Source of the DNA: Patagioenas fasciata
Lineage: Eukaryota > Chordata > Aves > Columbiformes > Columbidae
Assembly (NCBI RefSeq): GCF_037038585.1
Contig: NC_092559.1
Coordinates: forward strand, 24,724,488 to 24,788,487
Length of the DNA stretch: 64,000 nucleotides
Direction: 5' to 3'
How positions within the stretch are numbered: the stretch's first letter is position 1; every line of letters starts with the position of its first letter. Below the pieces are notes generated by a model. The model had not been told where the DNA came from, ran no database searches, and worked only from the letters and a program-made list of their open reading frames with translations. A program made the position numbers and the translations under genes. This document shows, piece after piece, positions 44,808 through 55,155 of this stretch.

Positions 44808-44930
44808 ATGCGGCAAAGCACTACCCAAAGATGGAAAGAAACAACTGTTAACGCCATGGCACTTGTTGCTAGAGACTTTGAGAGGATTAAATGAGCAATG
44901 GGACATTGGCTTTCCCACAAAGATTTCTCA
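44808..44930 (+). pseudogene. gag: Class II-like gag start (short matrix type)
   Basis: Counterpart of the gag start at 7143. The ATG is followed by CGG instead of GGG, so Gly2 is Arg and the myristoylation site is lost. A deletion near 44850 shifts the frame. The shared HLLLETLRGL word lies in the frame at 44749-44943. It is joined within about 20 bases to class I-like pol. Confidence 0.65.
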
Positions 44931-44944
44931 AATATCAGGCTAAA

Positions 44945-46013
44945 TCATCGTCACTAACATTGTCAATCCAGCTTCTTTCCTCAGTGGTTACATTGGAAAA
45001 CCAGTTCATCATAATTGCCTGGAAACCATCGAAGCAACATACTCCAGCCGACCAGATCTAAAGGGCAATCCTATGGAGAAAACTGAGAACTGCTTTATGT
45101 ACGACAGCAGCAATATCCTGAACGGTGAAAGGCATGCTGGTTATGCTAGAACTACTAGTCATGAAGTGATGGAATCTGGACCTCTGCCTAAAATACTTCA
45201 GCACAAAAGGCAGAAATAATCGCCCTTACTTGTGCTCTGGAACTAGCTGAAGGTAAAACTGTGAACTTTTATGCAGACTCTAAGTATGCTTTCAGGGTTG
45301 TGCATGCGCACGGAACAATTTGGAAAGAAAAAGGACTCTTGAACTCTCAAGGCAAACATATCAAACATGCAGAAGAAATACTGGCAGCTCAACTTCCTAA
45401 GAAGGTGGCAATCATGCATATCAAGGCGCACCAGAAAGTGAGCTCGGAATTGGAAAGAGGAAATGAGCTGGTGGACAGAGAGGCAAAACTGGTGCCTAAG
45501 CAAAAGATAAAAGTAGAAAGTGCCCTAGTCCCCGACGGGCAGGTTATTTTAGAAGGTAAGCCAGAATATACTAAGGAAGGCCAGAAACTTATTATAGATT
45601 TAGAGGAATCATATAATGAGGAAGGGTGGGCTCACACCCCACAAGGGAAAACTTATTGTTACCTCCTATTTAGTTTGGCCTTTAGTAGCAGAAGCATTAT
45701 ATAAACATATGCAATAATGGCAAATTGATTTTTCGGAACTCCCAAGAAAAGGGGGGTGCCGATATTTGTTGGTACTGATACCTTTTCAAGTTGGTCAGAA
45801 GCACTCCCTACCAGAACAGCAAAAGCTCGGCAGGTAACTAAAACATTAGTACAAGAAATAATACCAAGGTTTGGAGTTCCAGCTGATATATCCTCTGATA
45901 AAGGGCCACATTTTATTTCAAAAATTGTACAGCAAATCAGTCAGCACTTGGGAATAGTGTCTGAATCAAAGACTGCTGCTACTGTTGTTGGAGTGCCGTT
46001 TAAACCATTTTAG
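44945..46013 (+). pseudogene. pol: Class I (gammaretrovirus-like) RNase H and integrase fragment
   Basis: Plus strand. RNase H lies at 44945-45500, with FYADSKYAF carrying a catalytic Asp, GLLNSQGKHIKHAEEIL and the IMHIKAHQK end, open at 45261-45704. Part of integrase follows at 45756-46013, with VGTDTFSSWSEALPTRTAKA, then IIPRFGVP and SDKGPHF. The first acidic residue is the D of the TDTFSSW word. The second has the context S-D-K-G, where N is usual before G. The zinc domain and the catalytic Glu region are missing or deleted. The element ends at 46013 against an oppositely oriented class II leader. Class I assignment is from these motifs. Confidence 0.8.
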
Positions 46014-46015
46014 CA

Positions 46016-46253
46016 TTAACTTAACAATATGTTCTTCATATTTTATTCTCTGCTTTTGTAAAATTCACAAAAATAGTTTCACTATAGCTTCTTCTTCTGC
46101 AGACAAATTAGATCCCATATTTAACTATCCAGCCGCTCACCTGTATTCGTGAGACGGTGATTGCCCAGGCGTGTTTCTCGATCAGTCCAGCTGTCGAGAT
46201 GATCGTTCGGCTGGAGTCCCTCCAGACGCTCGCTTCAGTGTTTCTGTGACCCT
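46016..46253 (-). pseudogene. gag: Class II ERV leader and gag start
   Basis: The minus strand begins after the PBS at 46254. The likely ATG near 46117 starts Met-Gly-Ser-Asn with a Glu-rich stretch (LSAEEEAIVKL), related to the matrix starts at 20101 and 39217. A stop follows after about 20 codons and the element is cut at 46016. Confidence 0.6.
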
Positions 46254-46271
46254 ATCACGTTGGGGTCACCA
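46254..46271 (-). other. tRNA-Trp primer-binding site
   Basis: On the minus strand TGGTGACCCCAACGTGAT, one change from the perfect site. The LTR terminus is two bases away at 46274. Confidence 0.88.
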
Positions 46272-46273
46272 TT

Positions 46274-46950
46274 TGAGGGATTGACGACACGGACTCCTGG
46301 TGCAGGTGAACCAAAAGACCCTTTATTTAGGCAAGGCACTTACATTTATAGCTGGTAGCTATCGTACACACATTTAACTTTCTGTTTCGATTGGTTTATG
46401 CTAGCTGTTCATGCACTTAAAGCTATCTCGCAATTGGTTTATTTAATCTTGCACACGCTCTGGCAGTTTGGCTAACACACTGTAAATTGTTGGAGCGAAT
46501 AAAGGACTCAGCATTCTGATTCAATATGTGAATCATGCAAAGCCGATTTATTACAGAAACAAGCCTTTTTATATATGCAGTTATTTTCTGATCACGCGTC
46601 CACGCTCCAAGCATGCATTAACTGATTGGATATCATCTATGTTCACGAACTGTCCATGCGTCTGAGTCTCACTGCTGATAGGTCTGTTGATTTACGTCGT
46701 GTTGCTGCCTTGTAGCTGCTGAATTGTTTTGCTTCTACAGCAGATCCTGTTTTCAGTTTTCCAAGGTGGCCTTGAAATTCCTTTGGGCCTGTCTAGTTCA
46801 ATAACAAATCTCCGTCTAATAGAAACCCATCCACAGTAAATATCATGCTGACAGTGTTTCATCGACCTCCTCTTATCTTGTAGAAAATCATCCTGGTTCC
46901 TCATTCTATTTTAGTCAAGGACGTTCCAATAACTCAAGGTGACTGTCTGT
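46274..46950 (-). mobile_element. Class II 5' LTR (type H), with nested LTR D
   Basis: The minus-strand U5 end at 46274 is next to the PBS, with AATAAAGGG near 46318-46326. It is interrupted by the LTR at 46488-46835. The far boundary is lost where CR1 begins, near 46950. Confidence 0.65.
46488..46835 (-). mobile_element. Class II solo LTR type D with 6-bp target duplication GTAAAT
   Basis: 348 bp, plus-strand ends TGTTGGAGCG and CATCCACA, with GTAAAT at 46482-46487 and 46836-46841. Minus-strand TATATAA and AATAAA are present. It is closest to the 5' LTR at 19585. Confidence 0.92.
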
Positions 46951-46952
46951 AA

Positions 46953-48735
46953 GATATTCCACAAAGAAGGGCTTCTTCAAGTACATCAAGAGCAAAAGGA
47001 AGGCTAGAGAAAATGTAGGTCCAGTGCTGAGTGAGGTGGGTGCCCTGGTGATAGAGGATACAGAGAAGGCAGAATTACTGAATATTGCCTTTGCTTCCAT
47101 CTTTACTGCTAAGACAAGCCCTCAGGAATCCCAGACCCTGGAGGTAAGAGAGAAAGACTGGAGAAAAGAAAACTTTCCCTTGGTTGAAGAGGATCAGGTT
47201 AGAGATTGTTAGGCAAACTGGACACCCACAAATCCATGGCCTCTGATGGGACGCACCCATGAGTGCTGAGAGAGCTGGAAGATGTTATTGCTAAGCCACT
47301 CTCCATCATCTTGGAAACGTCATGGATGAGAGGTGCCTGAGGACTAGAAGAAGGCCAACATCACTCCGGTCTTCAAAAAGGGCAAGAAGGAGGACCCAGG
47401 AAACTACAGACCAGTCAGCCTCACCTCCATCCCTAGAAAGGTGATGGAACAACTCATTCTGGACATCATCCCCAAGCATGTGGAGGAAAAGAAGGTTATC
47501 AGGAGTAGTCAGCATGGGTTCACCAAAGGGAAATCATGTTTGACCAACCTGATAGCCTTTTATGATGGTATGACTGGCTGGGTAGATGAGGGAAGAGCAG
47601 TGGATGTTGTCTACCGTGACTTGAGCAAGGCTTTTGACACTGTCTCTCACAACATCCTCATAGATAAGCTCAGGAAGTGTAGGTTGGATGAGTGCGCGGT
47701 GAGATGGATCAAGAACTGGCTGTATGGCAGAGCTCAGAGGGTTGTGATCAATGGTGCAGAGTCTAGTTGGAGGTCTGTAGTTAGTGGGGTTCCCCAGGGG
47801 TTAGTACTGGGTCCAGTCTTGTTCAACCTGTTCATCAGTGACCTGGATGAAAAGACTGAGTGTACCCTCAGCAAGTTTGCTGATGATACAAAACTGGGAG
47901 GAGTGTTTGATACACCAGAAGGCTGTGCTGCCATTCAGTGAGATCTGGACAGGCTGGAGAACTGGGCAGAGAAGAACCTAATGAAGTTGAACAAGTGTAG
48001 GTTCTTGTATCTGGGGAGGAATAACCCCAGGCACCATACAGGTTAGGGGTTGATGTGTGGGAAAGCAGCATTGCAGAGAAGAACCTGGGAGTCCTGGTCA
48101 ACAACAGGTTGATCAAGAATCAGCGATGTGCCCTTGTGGCCAAGAAAGCCAATGGTATCCTGGGGTGCATTGGGAAGAGTGTGGCCAGCAGGTCAAGGGA
48201 GGTTATCCTCCCTCTCTGCTCTGCCCTGGTGAGGCCGCATCTGGAGTACTGTGTCCAGTTCTGGGCTCCCCAGTTTAAGAAGGACAAGGAATTACTGAAG
48301 GGAGTCCAGCAGAGGGCTCCAACTATGACTGGAGCATCTTTCTTATGAAGAGAGACTGAGAGAGCTGGGTCTGTTCAGCCTGGAGAAGGCTGAGAAGGGA
48401 TCTTAGTTATGCTTATAAATATCTCAAGGTTGGGTGTCAAGAAAATGAGATTAGACCCTTGTCAGTGGTGCCTAACAATAGGATGAGGGGCAATGGGCAC
48501 AGACTGAAACATAGGAGGTTCCATATGAATATGGGAAGAAACTTCTTTACTTTGAGGGTGACAGAGCACTGGAACAGGCTGCCCAGAGAGGTTGTGCAGT
48601 CTCCTTCCTTGGAGACATTAAAAACCCACCTGAACGCATTTCTGTGTGATCTGCTCTAGGTGAACCTGCTTTAGCAGGTGGGTTACACTAGATGATCTCC
48701 AGAGGTCCCCTCCAACCCCAACCATTCGGTGACTC
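46953..48735 (+). mobile_element. CR1, degenerate, RT to 3' end
   Basis: Plus strand. RT frames at 47024-47212 and 47441-47941 (GSVLGP altered to [17 protein letters not shown] intact). The C-terminal part is at 48055-48348 and the end frame at 48459-48659 ([16 protein letters not shown] to CDLL). Stops and frameshifts occur at about 47213, 47300, 47942 and 48350. The tail near 48720 contains CGGTGACTCTGTAA. Confidence 0.88.
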
Positions 48736-48955
48736 TGTAAATTTTTGGTTTTTACTGTAAGAACAATCATCCACTGGAACAGCCTCCCCAGGGACATGGT
48801 AGAGTCCCCATCGCTGGAGGTTTTCAAGATGCCTTTAGATAGGGTGCTAGATAATCTCATCTGTGCTCCTGTTCTCACAAAAGGTTGGAGCAGATGTTCT
48901 TTCCAGGTCCCTTCCCACCTGGGCTGCTCTAGGACTCTACGATTCTTCATTGGAT
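48736..48955 (+). mobile_element. CR1 3'-end fragment of another subfamily
   Basis: It encodes IIHWNSLPRDMVESPSLE and a diverged end, followed by a GGTCCCTTCC-type 3' UTR word and TCTACGATTCTTC tail. It directly follows the previous CR1 tail. Confidence 0.75.
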
Positions 48956-49256
48956 CATTGTTTAACAGCCCTTCACTCTCTCTGGTTTGGAGCCCAGTAT
49001 CAGCAACAATGTCTGCGAGGCAAGACAAATTCCACCAGGCACCACAGACTTCTAAAACCTATGATAATCATCCAATCACCCAGTCTCTCTGAATGTATAA
49101 GTCATACTTTCCTTCTTCAGAATTCCCCTGCCCCCAGAAGAAGGAACACCTTCTAGATACCTTAGGGAGTTTACACTGACAAAACAATAGATCGCTACCT
49201 GGCTCAGTCAGTCAGCAAGCAAACACTGCACCAGTGTAATTTCAAGGAAACGTCAT
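48956..49256. other. Unassigned segment
   Basis: About 300 bases with no motif I recognise. The longest frame is a chance continuation of the CR1 end. Confidence 0.4.
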
Positions 49257-49331
49257 TGTCACGGAGGGACCCCGAAGTTAGTTTTAGGCGGACAACCAGG
49301 TCCAAAACGGGCTTTTATTCTGTCCGGGAAA
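49257..49331 (-). mobile_element. LTR type F terminus before the assembly gap
   Basis: TGTCACGGAGGGACCCC matches the terminus at 34011 (minus orientation). The rest is hidden in the gap. Confidence 0.75.
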
Positions 49332-49431
49332 NNNNNNNNNNNNNNNNNNNNNNNNNNNNNNNNNNNNNNNNNNNNNNNNNNNNNNNNNNNNNNNNNNNNN
49401 NNNNNNNNNNNNNNNNNNNNNNNNNNNNNNN
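49332..49431. other. Assembly gap, 100 N
   Basis: Exactly 100 undetermined bases between an LTR type F end and ERVL protease sequence. Such a round number usually marks a gap of unknown length. Confidence 0.99.
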
Positions 49432-49556
49432 GCATCTGGACCAGTCATAAGGGGATGCTTTTGCCAGTTTTTTCCAGTTAGGCTCATTTCAGCCTCTACA
49501 ACAGTCAGTTCCTGGGATCCCCCAGTCACTCCAACAATATTAATGGATTGCGTTCC

Positions 49557-50551
49557 TGTGGCAGAATGCAAACTCCCCTCTCTCCCCCTCCCTCCTTTGA
49601 TATGGAAGGAGTAGACACATCTCCCTCTCTCTCTGCTGTTTGAGGCTAACAGCTTCTTTTGTTTGGCCCCAGAGCACCCTGGCCAGGGCCGTTAGGAGAA
49701 GGGAGTGCTGAGGTGCCAGAGAGCCGCTAGGCGCCTGCGACCAGTGTGGGGGATGTTTGGAGGCTTCAGGGGCACTCCACAGACAGGGTGGGGGTGCAGA
49801 GAAGCTTCTGTAATGCCCACAGTCAGATCTGATCAGGTTATAAAAAACGGGACTCTCGTCGAGATGTGTGGTCTTGCGCACGATCTCTTGGAGTTACGAG
49901 CTTAGCCACTGCCGCTAGGAGCCACGGCCCCCCCTCCCCGGGACAGAGACTCTGCTGACCTTGCCACCAAGTGTGTAAGTAAAATTAACCCTCACAGGAT
50001 TGCGAGTGTATCTACTTTCTGCGCACATTTGCACGTGTATTTATACTTTCTGTGCACATTTGCACACGTACTTTCCATGCTCAATACGAGCACGTGTATA
50101 AATTAATGCTCGCATAATCGCGAGTGTATTTTCCTCCCGTGCTTCCACATAAGCACGTGTAATATTCCGTGCACATTTGCACGTGCATTTCTCCTCACAG
50201 GATTGCGAGTGTACTATAAATTTACCCTTGCCGAATCGCGAGTGTACACTTCCCATACTCCATACGAGTATGTGTATCCCTTTAAAATAATCCCACACCA
50301 TGTTCAGGCAAATGTGTAGTCTTCCTGGACTCAGGAGTGGCTCCGGCATTGTTTTTGGTGAAGCCATGTGTATGGACACTGTGGACCTCCTGTTGTATTA
50401 GTTGCTGCCCCTTAATAATTTTCCTCAACTAATATCTGAACCTGTATTTAAGTCACCTTTGGAGTGCTAAAACCCTGTTTCTCACCAGTTTAATAAAAGC
50501 TGTTTTGGACCCTCTTGTCCCTTAAACTAACCTCGGGGTGCCTCCGTGACA
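49557..50551 (+). mobile_element. Solo LTR type F with 5-bp target duplication GTTCC
   Basis: 995 bp, ends TGTGGCAGAATGC and CTCCGTGACA, flanked by GTTCC at 49552-49556 and 50552-50556. TATTTAAG near 50449 and AATAAAAGC near 50492 fix the plus orientation. Dyad array at 49985-50290. Opposite in orientation to the copy at 34011, yet also inside ERVL pol. Confidence 0.95.
49985..50290. repeat. Array of CpG-containing inverted repeats in LTR F
   Basis: Perfect dyads include CTCGCATAATCGCGAG (near 50122), CGTGCTTCCACATAAGCACG (near 50139), CGTGCACATTTGCACG (near 50170) and CATACTCCATACGAGTATG (50254-50272). CATGCTCAATACGAGCACG (50076-50094) has one mismatch. The array lies about 160 bases upstream of the TATA-like box. 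Confidence 0.88.
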
Positions 50552-50704
50552 GTTCCTTTATAATTAGAAGGAATGATTGTGCACTGAGCACCAGTGTCCA
50601 CTAAAGCTTTGTACTCCTGGGGGTGTGTTGTACCAGGCCATCGTATTTGTACAGTCCAATAAACTCTGTTATCCCTTTCCTTCACCTGGTTGGAGGCAGG
50701 GCAC

Positions 50705-51072
50705 TGCAAGGGCGAAAAATCATGGACTCCACACAATCCAATACGAATTCAAGTGAAGCCCTTTATTACAGAAACAAACCTCCTTATATATGCAGTTATT
50801 TCCTGATCACATGTCCATGCTCCAAGCATGCATTAGCTAATTGGATATTGTCTATGTTCATGAGCTGTCCACACGCCCGAGTCTCACTGCTAATAGGTCT
50901 GTTGATTTACATCTTGTTGAGGCTCTGTTATTGTAGAACTGCCTCACTCCCACAACAGGTCCTGTTTTCAGCTTTCCTTGAAATTCCTTTAGACCTGGCT
51001 AGTTCAGTAACAAATCTCCATCTAATAGAAATCTATACACACATTAACTTCAAGAAAATCCCTCAAACCTCC
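50705..51072 (-). mobile_element. Class II 3' LTR type D
   Basis: The plus-strand start is TGCAAGGGCG. Its minus-strand 5' edge directly follows a polypurine tract (AAAAAGGGGGAGG, about 51068-51080), so it is a 3' LTR with env behind it rather than a solo LTR. Minus-strand TATA and AATAAA are present. Confidence 0.75.
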
Positions 51073-51360
51073 CCCTTTTTGTTTTTGAACCAACCAGGCC
51101 TTGTTTACAATGCACTGAATCATCTTTGAAATACACTGCAGCATAGAATAGATGATTAACAACAATGATTACAGTTACATATAACGTAGCTAAGCCTTAT
51201 ATAATAAGATCAAACAACTACCCACCTATTTCCAAGCTTTTAAACCATTTGTCAAACCCTACTTCTACTATGACAATCTTATTAATGTGCTGTTTTAGTT
51301 TGTCTAAAATACTATGAACAGATTCAGAAGGATCAGACAAGTTAATACAACACATTCCCC
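51073..51360 (-). pseudogene. env: Class II env transmembrane-subunit end
   Basis: A minus-strand segment between the polypurine tract and CR1. It can be read with one stop as a CC-containing ectodomain end (CCINLSDPSESVHSILDKL), an amphipathic stretch and a hydrophobic segment (TVIIVV), which fits an Env TM C-terminus. It is truncated at 51360 by the CR1. Confidence 0.5.
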
Positions 51361-51365
51361 AAAAG

Positions 51366-52196
51366 GTGATGAACCCCTTGCCCTGTCGGGCAAAGGGAGA
51401 AGACCTGAGACAGTCCCTGCCCTGTCACTGTCAGGCAGAGGTAGGGGACAGAAAAGATGATGAGGGTTGGAAGCTAGTTCCAGTTAGGGGCTGTGGGCAA
51501 CCCCCCTCCCTACCTGCTTTGCTTCCCCAGGTGCCCCTCTGTAATAGGTTTGAGGCCCTGGATCTTGAAGAGGAGATATGTGAGGATGTGGTGCAAGGCT
51601 CATTTGAGGTCACATCGAAAGAGACAGTTGACCCCACACCTCAAGACCGCCTCAGATAAGAAAGAAAGAAGGGTAACTGTAGTAGGCAATGCCCTTCTGA
51701 GAGGGACAGAGGGCCCAATCTGCAGAGTTGACCCTCATCGTAGGGAAGTGTGCAGTCTACCTGGAGCCCAGATCAGGGACATCACCAGGATGCTCCCCAA
51801 CCTGGTGCACCCGACAGACTACTACCCACTGCTGATCTTCCAGACAGATGGGGAGGAAGCTGCATTCTGCAGTCTGACGGGAATGAAAAAAAGATTTCAA
51901 GGCCTTGGGACAGATGGTAAAAGAATTTGGGGCTCGAGTGATTTTCTCTGCCCTCCTTCCAGTTTTGGGTGATGATGTGGTCGGGAATAGAAAAATCCAG
52001 TCTCTAAACAATTGGCTACAGGACTGGTGCTACAGGCAGGGCTTTGGGTACTTTGATAACAGCTGGTTTCACAAGACACCAGTCCAGACAGCAATACACG
52101 GGAAAGGTTTATCTCGCAGGGGCAAAAGGATGCTGGGACAGGAATTAGCAGGGCTCATTTGGGGAGCTTTAAACTAGATTTGAAGGGGGATGGGGT
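51366..52196 (+). pseudogene. CR1 ORF1, C-terminal two thirds
   Basis: It begins inside ORF1 (the GWKLVPVR word also seen at 24.1 kb), with a stop after QDRLR at 51657. The esterase-like block follows in a second frame (51493-51972) as VVGNALLRGTEGP, with HRREVC and PTDYYPLLIF, and a third frame (51905-52177) ends near DLEGD-type sequence. The GDS-like block has Asn-Ala as in the 24-kb copy, so this substitution is ancestral to this subfamily or shared by descent. At least two frameshifts. Confidence 0.75.
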
Positions 52197-55055
52197 GGTA
52201 GCTGGGCTTGCATGCGTAGGGCATCACTCTAGAGTTCATGAGGGCTGGGAGGCCCCCCATACCCCTGAGGTGAAATCGGTGTGCTCAACTCACTCTCTGA
52301 AATGCCTGTACACCAATGCGGGCAGCATGGGGAATAAGCAGGAGGAGTTAGAAACCTGTGTTAGGGCAGGAGATTATGATCTGGTGACAATTACAGAGAC
52401 ATGGTGGGACAGCACACATGACTGGAATGTGGTCATGGATGGCTATGTCCTTTTCAGGAAAGACAGACCAGCCAGGCGTGGTGGTGGAGTTGCTCTTTAT
52501 GTGAGAGAGCAACTACAATTTATTAAGTATTGTCCAGGCATGGATGAGGAGCAAGTTGAGAGTCTGTGGGGGAAAGTTAAGGGGCAGGCTGGCAAGGGTG
52601 ACGCTATTGTGGGCATCTACTACAGACCACCAGATCAGGGTGAGGAAGTTGATGAGGCCTTCTACAGACAGCTGAGAGCAGCCTCGCAATCACAGGCCCT
52701 GGTTGTGGTGGGGGATTTTAACTTCCCTGATGTTTGCTGGAAGGACTACTCAGCTGGCCAGCCACAGTCTAGGAGGTTCCTCCAGTGCCTTGATGATAAC
52801 TTTCTGATGCAAAGGGTGGAGGAGCCAACAAGAAGAGGTGCATTGCTGGACCTTATCATCACTAACAAGGAGGGTCTGGTTGAAGCGGTAAAGGTTGAGG
52901 GCTGCCTTGGTTGCAGCGACCATGAGATGGTGGAATTCAGGATCTCATGTGACAGGAGCAGGATAGCAAGCAGAACTGCAACCTTGGATTTCAGAAAGGT
53001 AAACTTTGGCCTTTTCAGGCAATCGCTAAGGGAAATCCCATGGGCAAGGCTGCTTGAAAGTAAAGGGGACCAAGACAGTTGGTTAGCGTTCAGGGACTGT
53101 TTCTACCGGGCACAAGATCAGAGCATCCCGACACATACGAAGTCAAGGAAGGGAGCCAGTAGACCTGCGTGGTTAAACAGGGAGCTGCTGGGTAAGCTCA
53201 AGTGGAAGAGAAGAGTTTACAGATCGTGGAAGGAGGGGCTGGCCACTTGGGGAGAATATAAGGCTGTTGTCAGAGGGTGTAGGGAGGTAACTAGGAAAGC
53301 TAAGGCCTCCTTAGAATTCCACCTGGTGAGAGGGGTCAAGGACAACAGGAAGAGTTTTTTCAAATACGTGACAGATAAAACTAACACCAGAGGCAATGTA
53401 GGCCCACTGATGAATGAGGTGGGTGCCCTGGTGACAGAAGACACAGAGAAGGCAGAATTACTGAATGCCTTCTTTCTCTCTGTCTACTCTACTGGAGGCT
53501 GTCCTGGGGAGCCCTGTACCCCTGAGACCCCAGGTGAAGCCAGGTCAGTGGAGGAGTTTGCTTTAGTCGATGAGGACTGGGTTAGGGAGCTATTAAATAG
53601 TCTGGACATCCATAAATCCATGGGTCCAGATGGGATGCATCTGCGGGTACTGAGGGAGCTGGCTGAAGTCATTGCTGGACCGCTCTCCATCATCTTTGCC
53701 AAGTCTTGGGAAACGGGAGAGGTGCCCGAGGATTGGAGGAAAGCAAATGTCACTCCAGTCTTCAAAAAGGGCAAGAAGGAGGACCCGGGTAATTATAGAC
53801 CGGTCAGCCTCACCTCTGTCCCTGGGAAAGTAATGGAACAGCTTGTCCTTGATGTCATCTCAAGGCATATCAGGGATAAGAGGGTCATTAGGGGCAGTCA
53901 GCATGGCTTTACCAAGGGTAAGTCATGCTTGACCAACCTCATAGCCTTTTATGAGAATGTAACAAGGTGGATGGATGATGGCAGGGCGGTGGATGTGGTC
54001 TACCTTGACTTCAGTAAAGCCTTTGACACAGTCTCCCATAGCATCCTCACAGCTAAATTGAGGAGGTGTGGTCTGGACAATAGAGTAGTGAGGTGGGTTG
54101 CAAACTGGCTTAAGGAGAGAAGCCAGAGAGTGGTGGTCAATGGTGCGGAGTCTAGTTGGAGGCCAGTATCTAGTGGAGTGCCTCAGGGGTCAGTACTGGG
54201 GCCAATATTATTCAATATATTCATTAACGATTTGCACGAGGGAATTGAGTGTACTAGCAGCAAGTTTGCTGATGACACTAAGCTGGGAGGAGTGGCTGAC
54301 ACGCGAGAAGGCTGTGCTGCCATCCAGTGGGACCTGGACAGGCTGGAGAGTTGGGCGGGGAATAACCTGGTGAAATTTAGCAAGGGAAAGTGTAGAGTCC
54401 TGCATCTGGGCAGGAACAACCCCAGGTTCCAGTATAGGTTGGGAAATTACATATTAGAGAGCAGTGTAGGGGAAAGGGACCTGGGCGTCCTGGTGGACAG
54501 CAGGATGACCATGAGCCAGCACTGTGCCCTTGTGGCCAGGAAGGCCAATGGCATCCTGGGGTGTATTAGAAGGGGAGTGGTTAATAGGTCCAGAGAGGTT
54601 CTCCTTCCCCTCTACTCTGCCCTGGTGAGACCCCGTCTGGAATACTGTGTCCAGTTTTGGGCCCCTCAGTTCAAGAAGGACAGGGGACTGCTGGAGAGAG
54701 TCTAGTGCAGGGCAACAAAATGATCAAGGGAGTGGAGCATCTCCCTTATGAGGAAAGGCTGAGGGAGCTGGGTCTCTTCAGCTTGGAGAAGAGGAGACTG
54801 AGGGGTGACCTTATTAATGTTTACAAATATATAAAGGGTGAGTGTCACAAGGATGGAGCCAGGCTCTTCTCTGTGACATCCAGCGGTAGGACAAGGGGTA
54901 AGTGGTTCAAACTGGAACACAAGAGGTTCCACTTAAATTTGAGAAGAAACTTCTTCCCAGTGAGGGTAACAGAACACTGGAATAGGCTGCCCAGGAGGGT
55001 TGTGGAGTCTCCTACTCTGGAGGCATTCTAAACCTGCCTGGACGCCTTCCTGTGT
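52159..55055 (+). pseudogene. CR1 ORF2 (endonuclease plus reverse transcriptase), nearly intact
   Basis: It is open for 848 codons from 52159 to 54705. The endonuclease (about residues 45-290) has [16 protein letters not shown] (Glu), [31 protein letters not shown] (Asp, Asn) and CSDHEMVEF (Asp, His), so all catalytic words are present. RT has [30 protein letters not shown] and [14 protein letters not shown] became TAG at 54703 and one base is lost just after, shifting the remaining about 105 codons to another frame (54657-55031, [13 protein letters not shown]). There is no ATG before residue 57 (ATG at 52327), so the true start is uncertain. Without the late stop and shift it would look competent. 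Confidence 0.92.
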
Positions 55056-55155
55056 AACCTCAAATAGGTGTTCCTGCTCCGGCAGGGGGATTGGACTAGA
55101 TGATCTTTCGAGGTCCCTTCCAATCCCTAACATTCTGTGTGATTCTGTGTTAACT

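Larger units (their letters stand above)
49432..50704 (-). pseudogene. pol: ERVL copy D protease fragment, split by a solo LTR
   Basis: Minus-strand pieces at 49432-49556 and 50557-50704 join across the LTR at 49557-50551 and cover the ERVL protease with an intact ALVDTGAQC motif (near 50600). The upstream gag end is replaced at 50705 by LTR D and the downstream part vanishes in the gap. Confidence 0.85.
51361..55155 (+). mobile_element. CR1, most complete copy in the window
   Basis: Plus strand from within ORF1 through ORF2 to the 3' end (tail GATTCTGTGT near 55140). Only the 5' UTR and the start of ORF1 are missing. About 3.8 kb. It belongs to the young subfamily shared with 8.94, 18.48 and 39.44 kb. 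Confidence 0.93.

Noticed and set aside
49256..49571. Frames spanning the N gap
   Set aside because: They consist largely of undetermined residues. Only the flanking LTR and protease parts are real.
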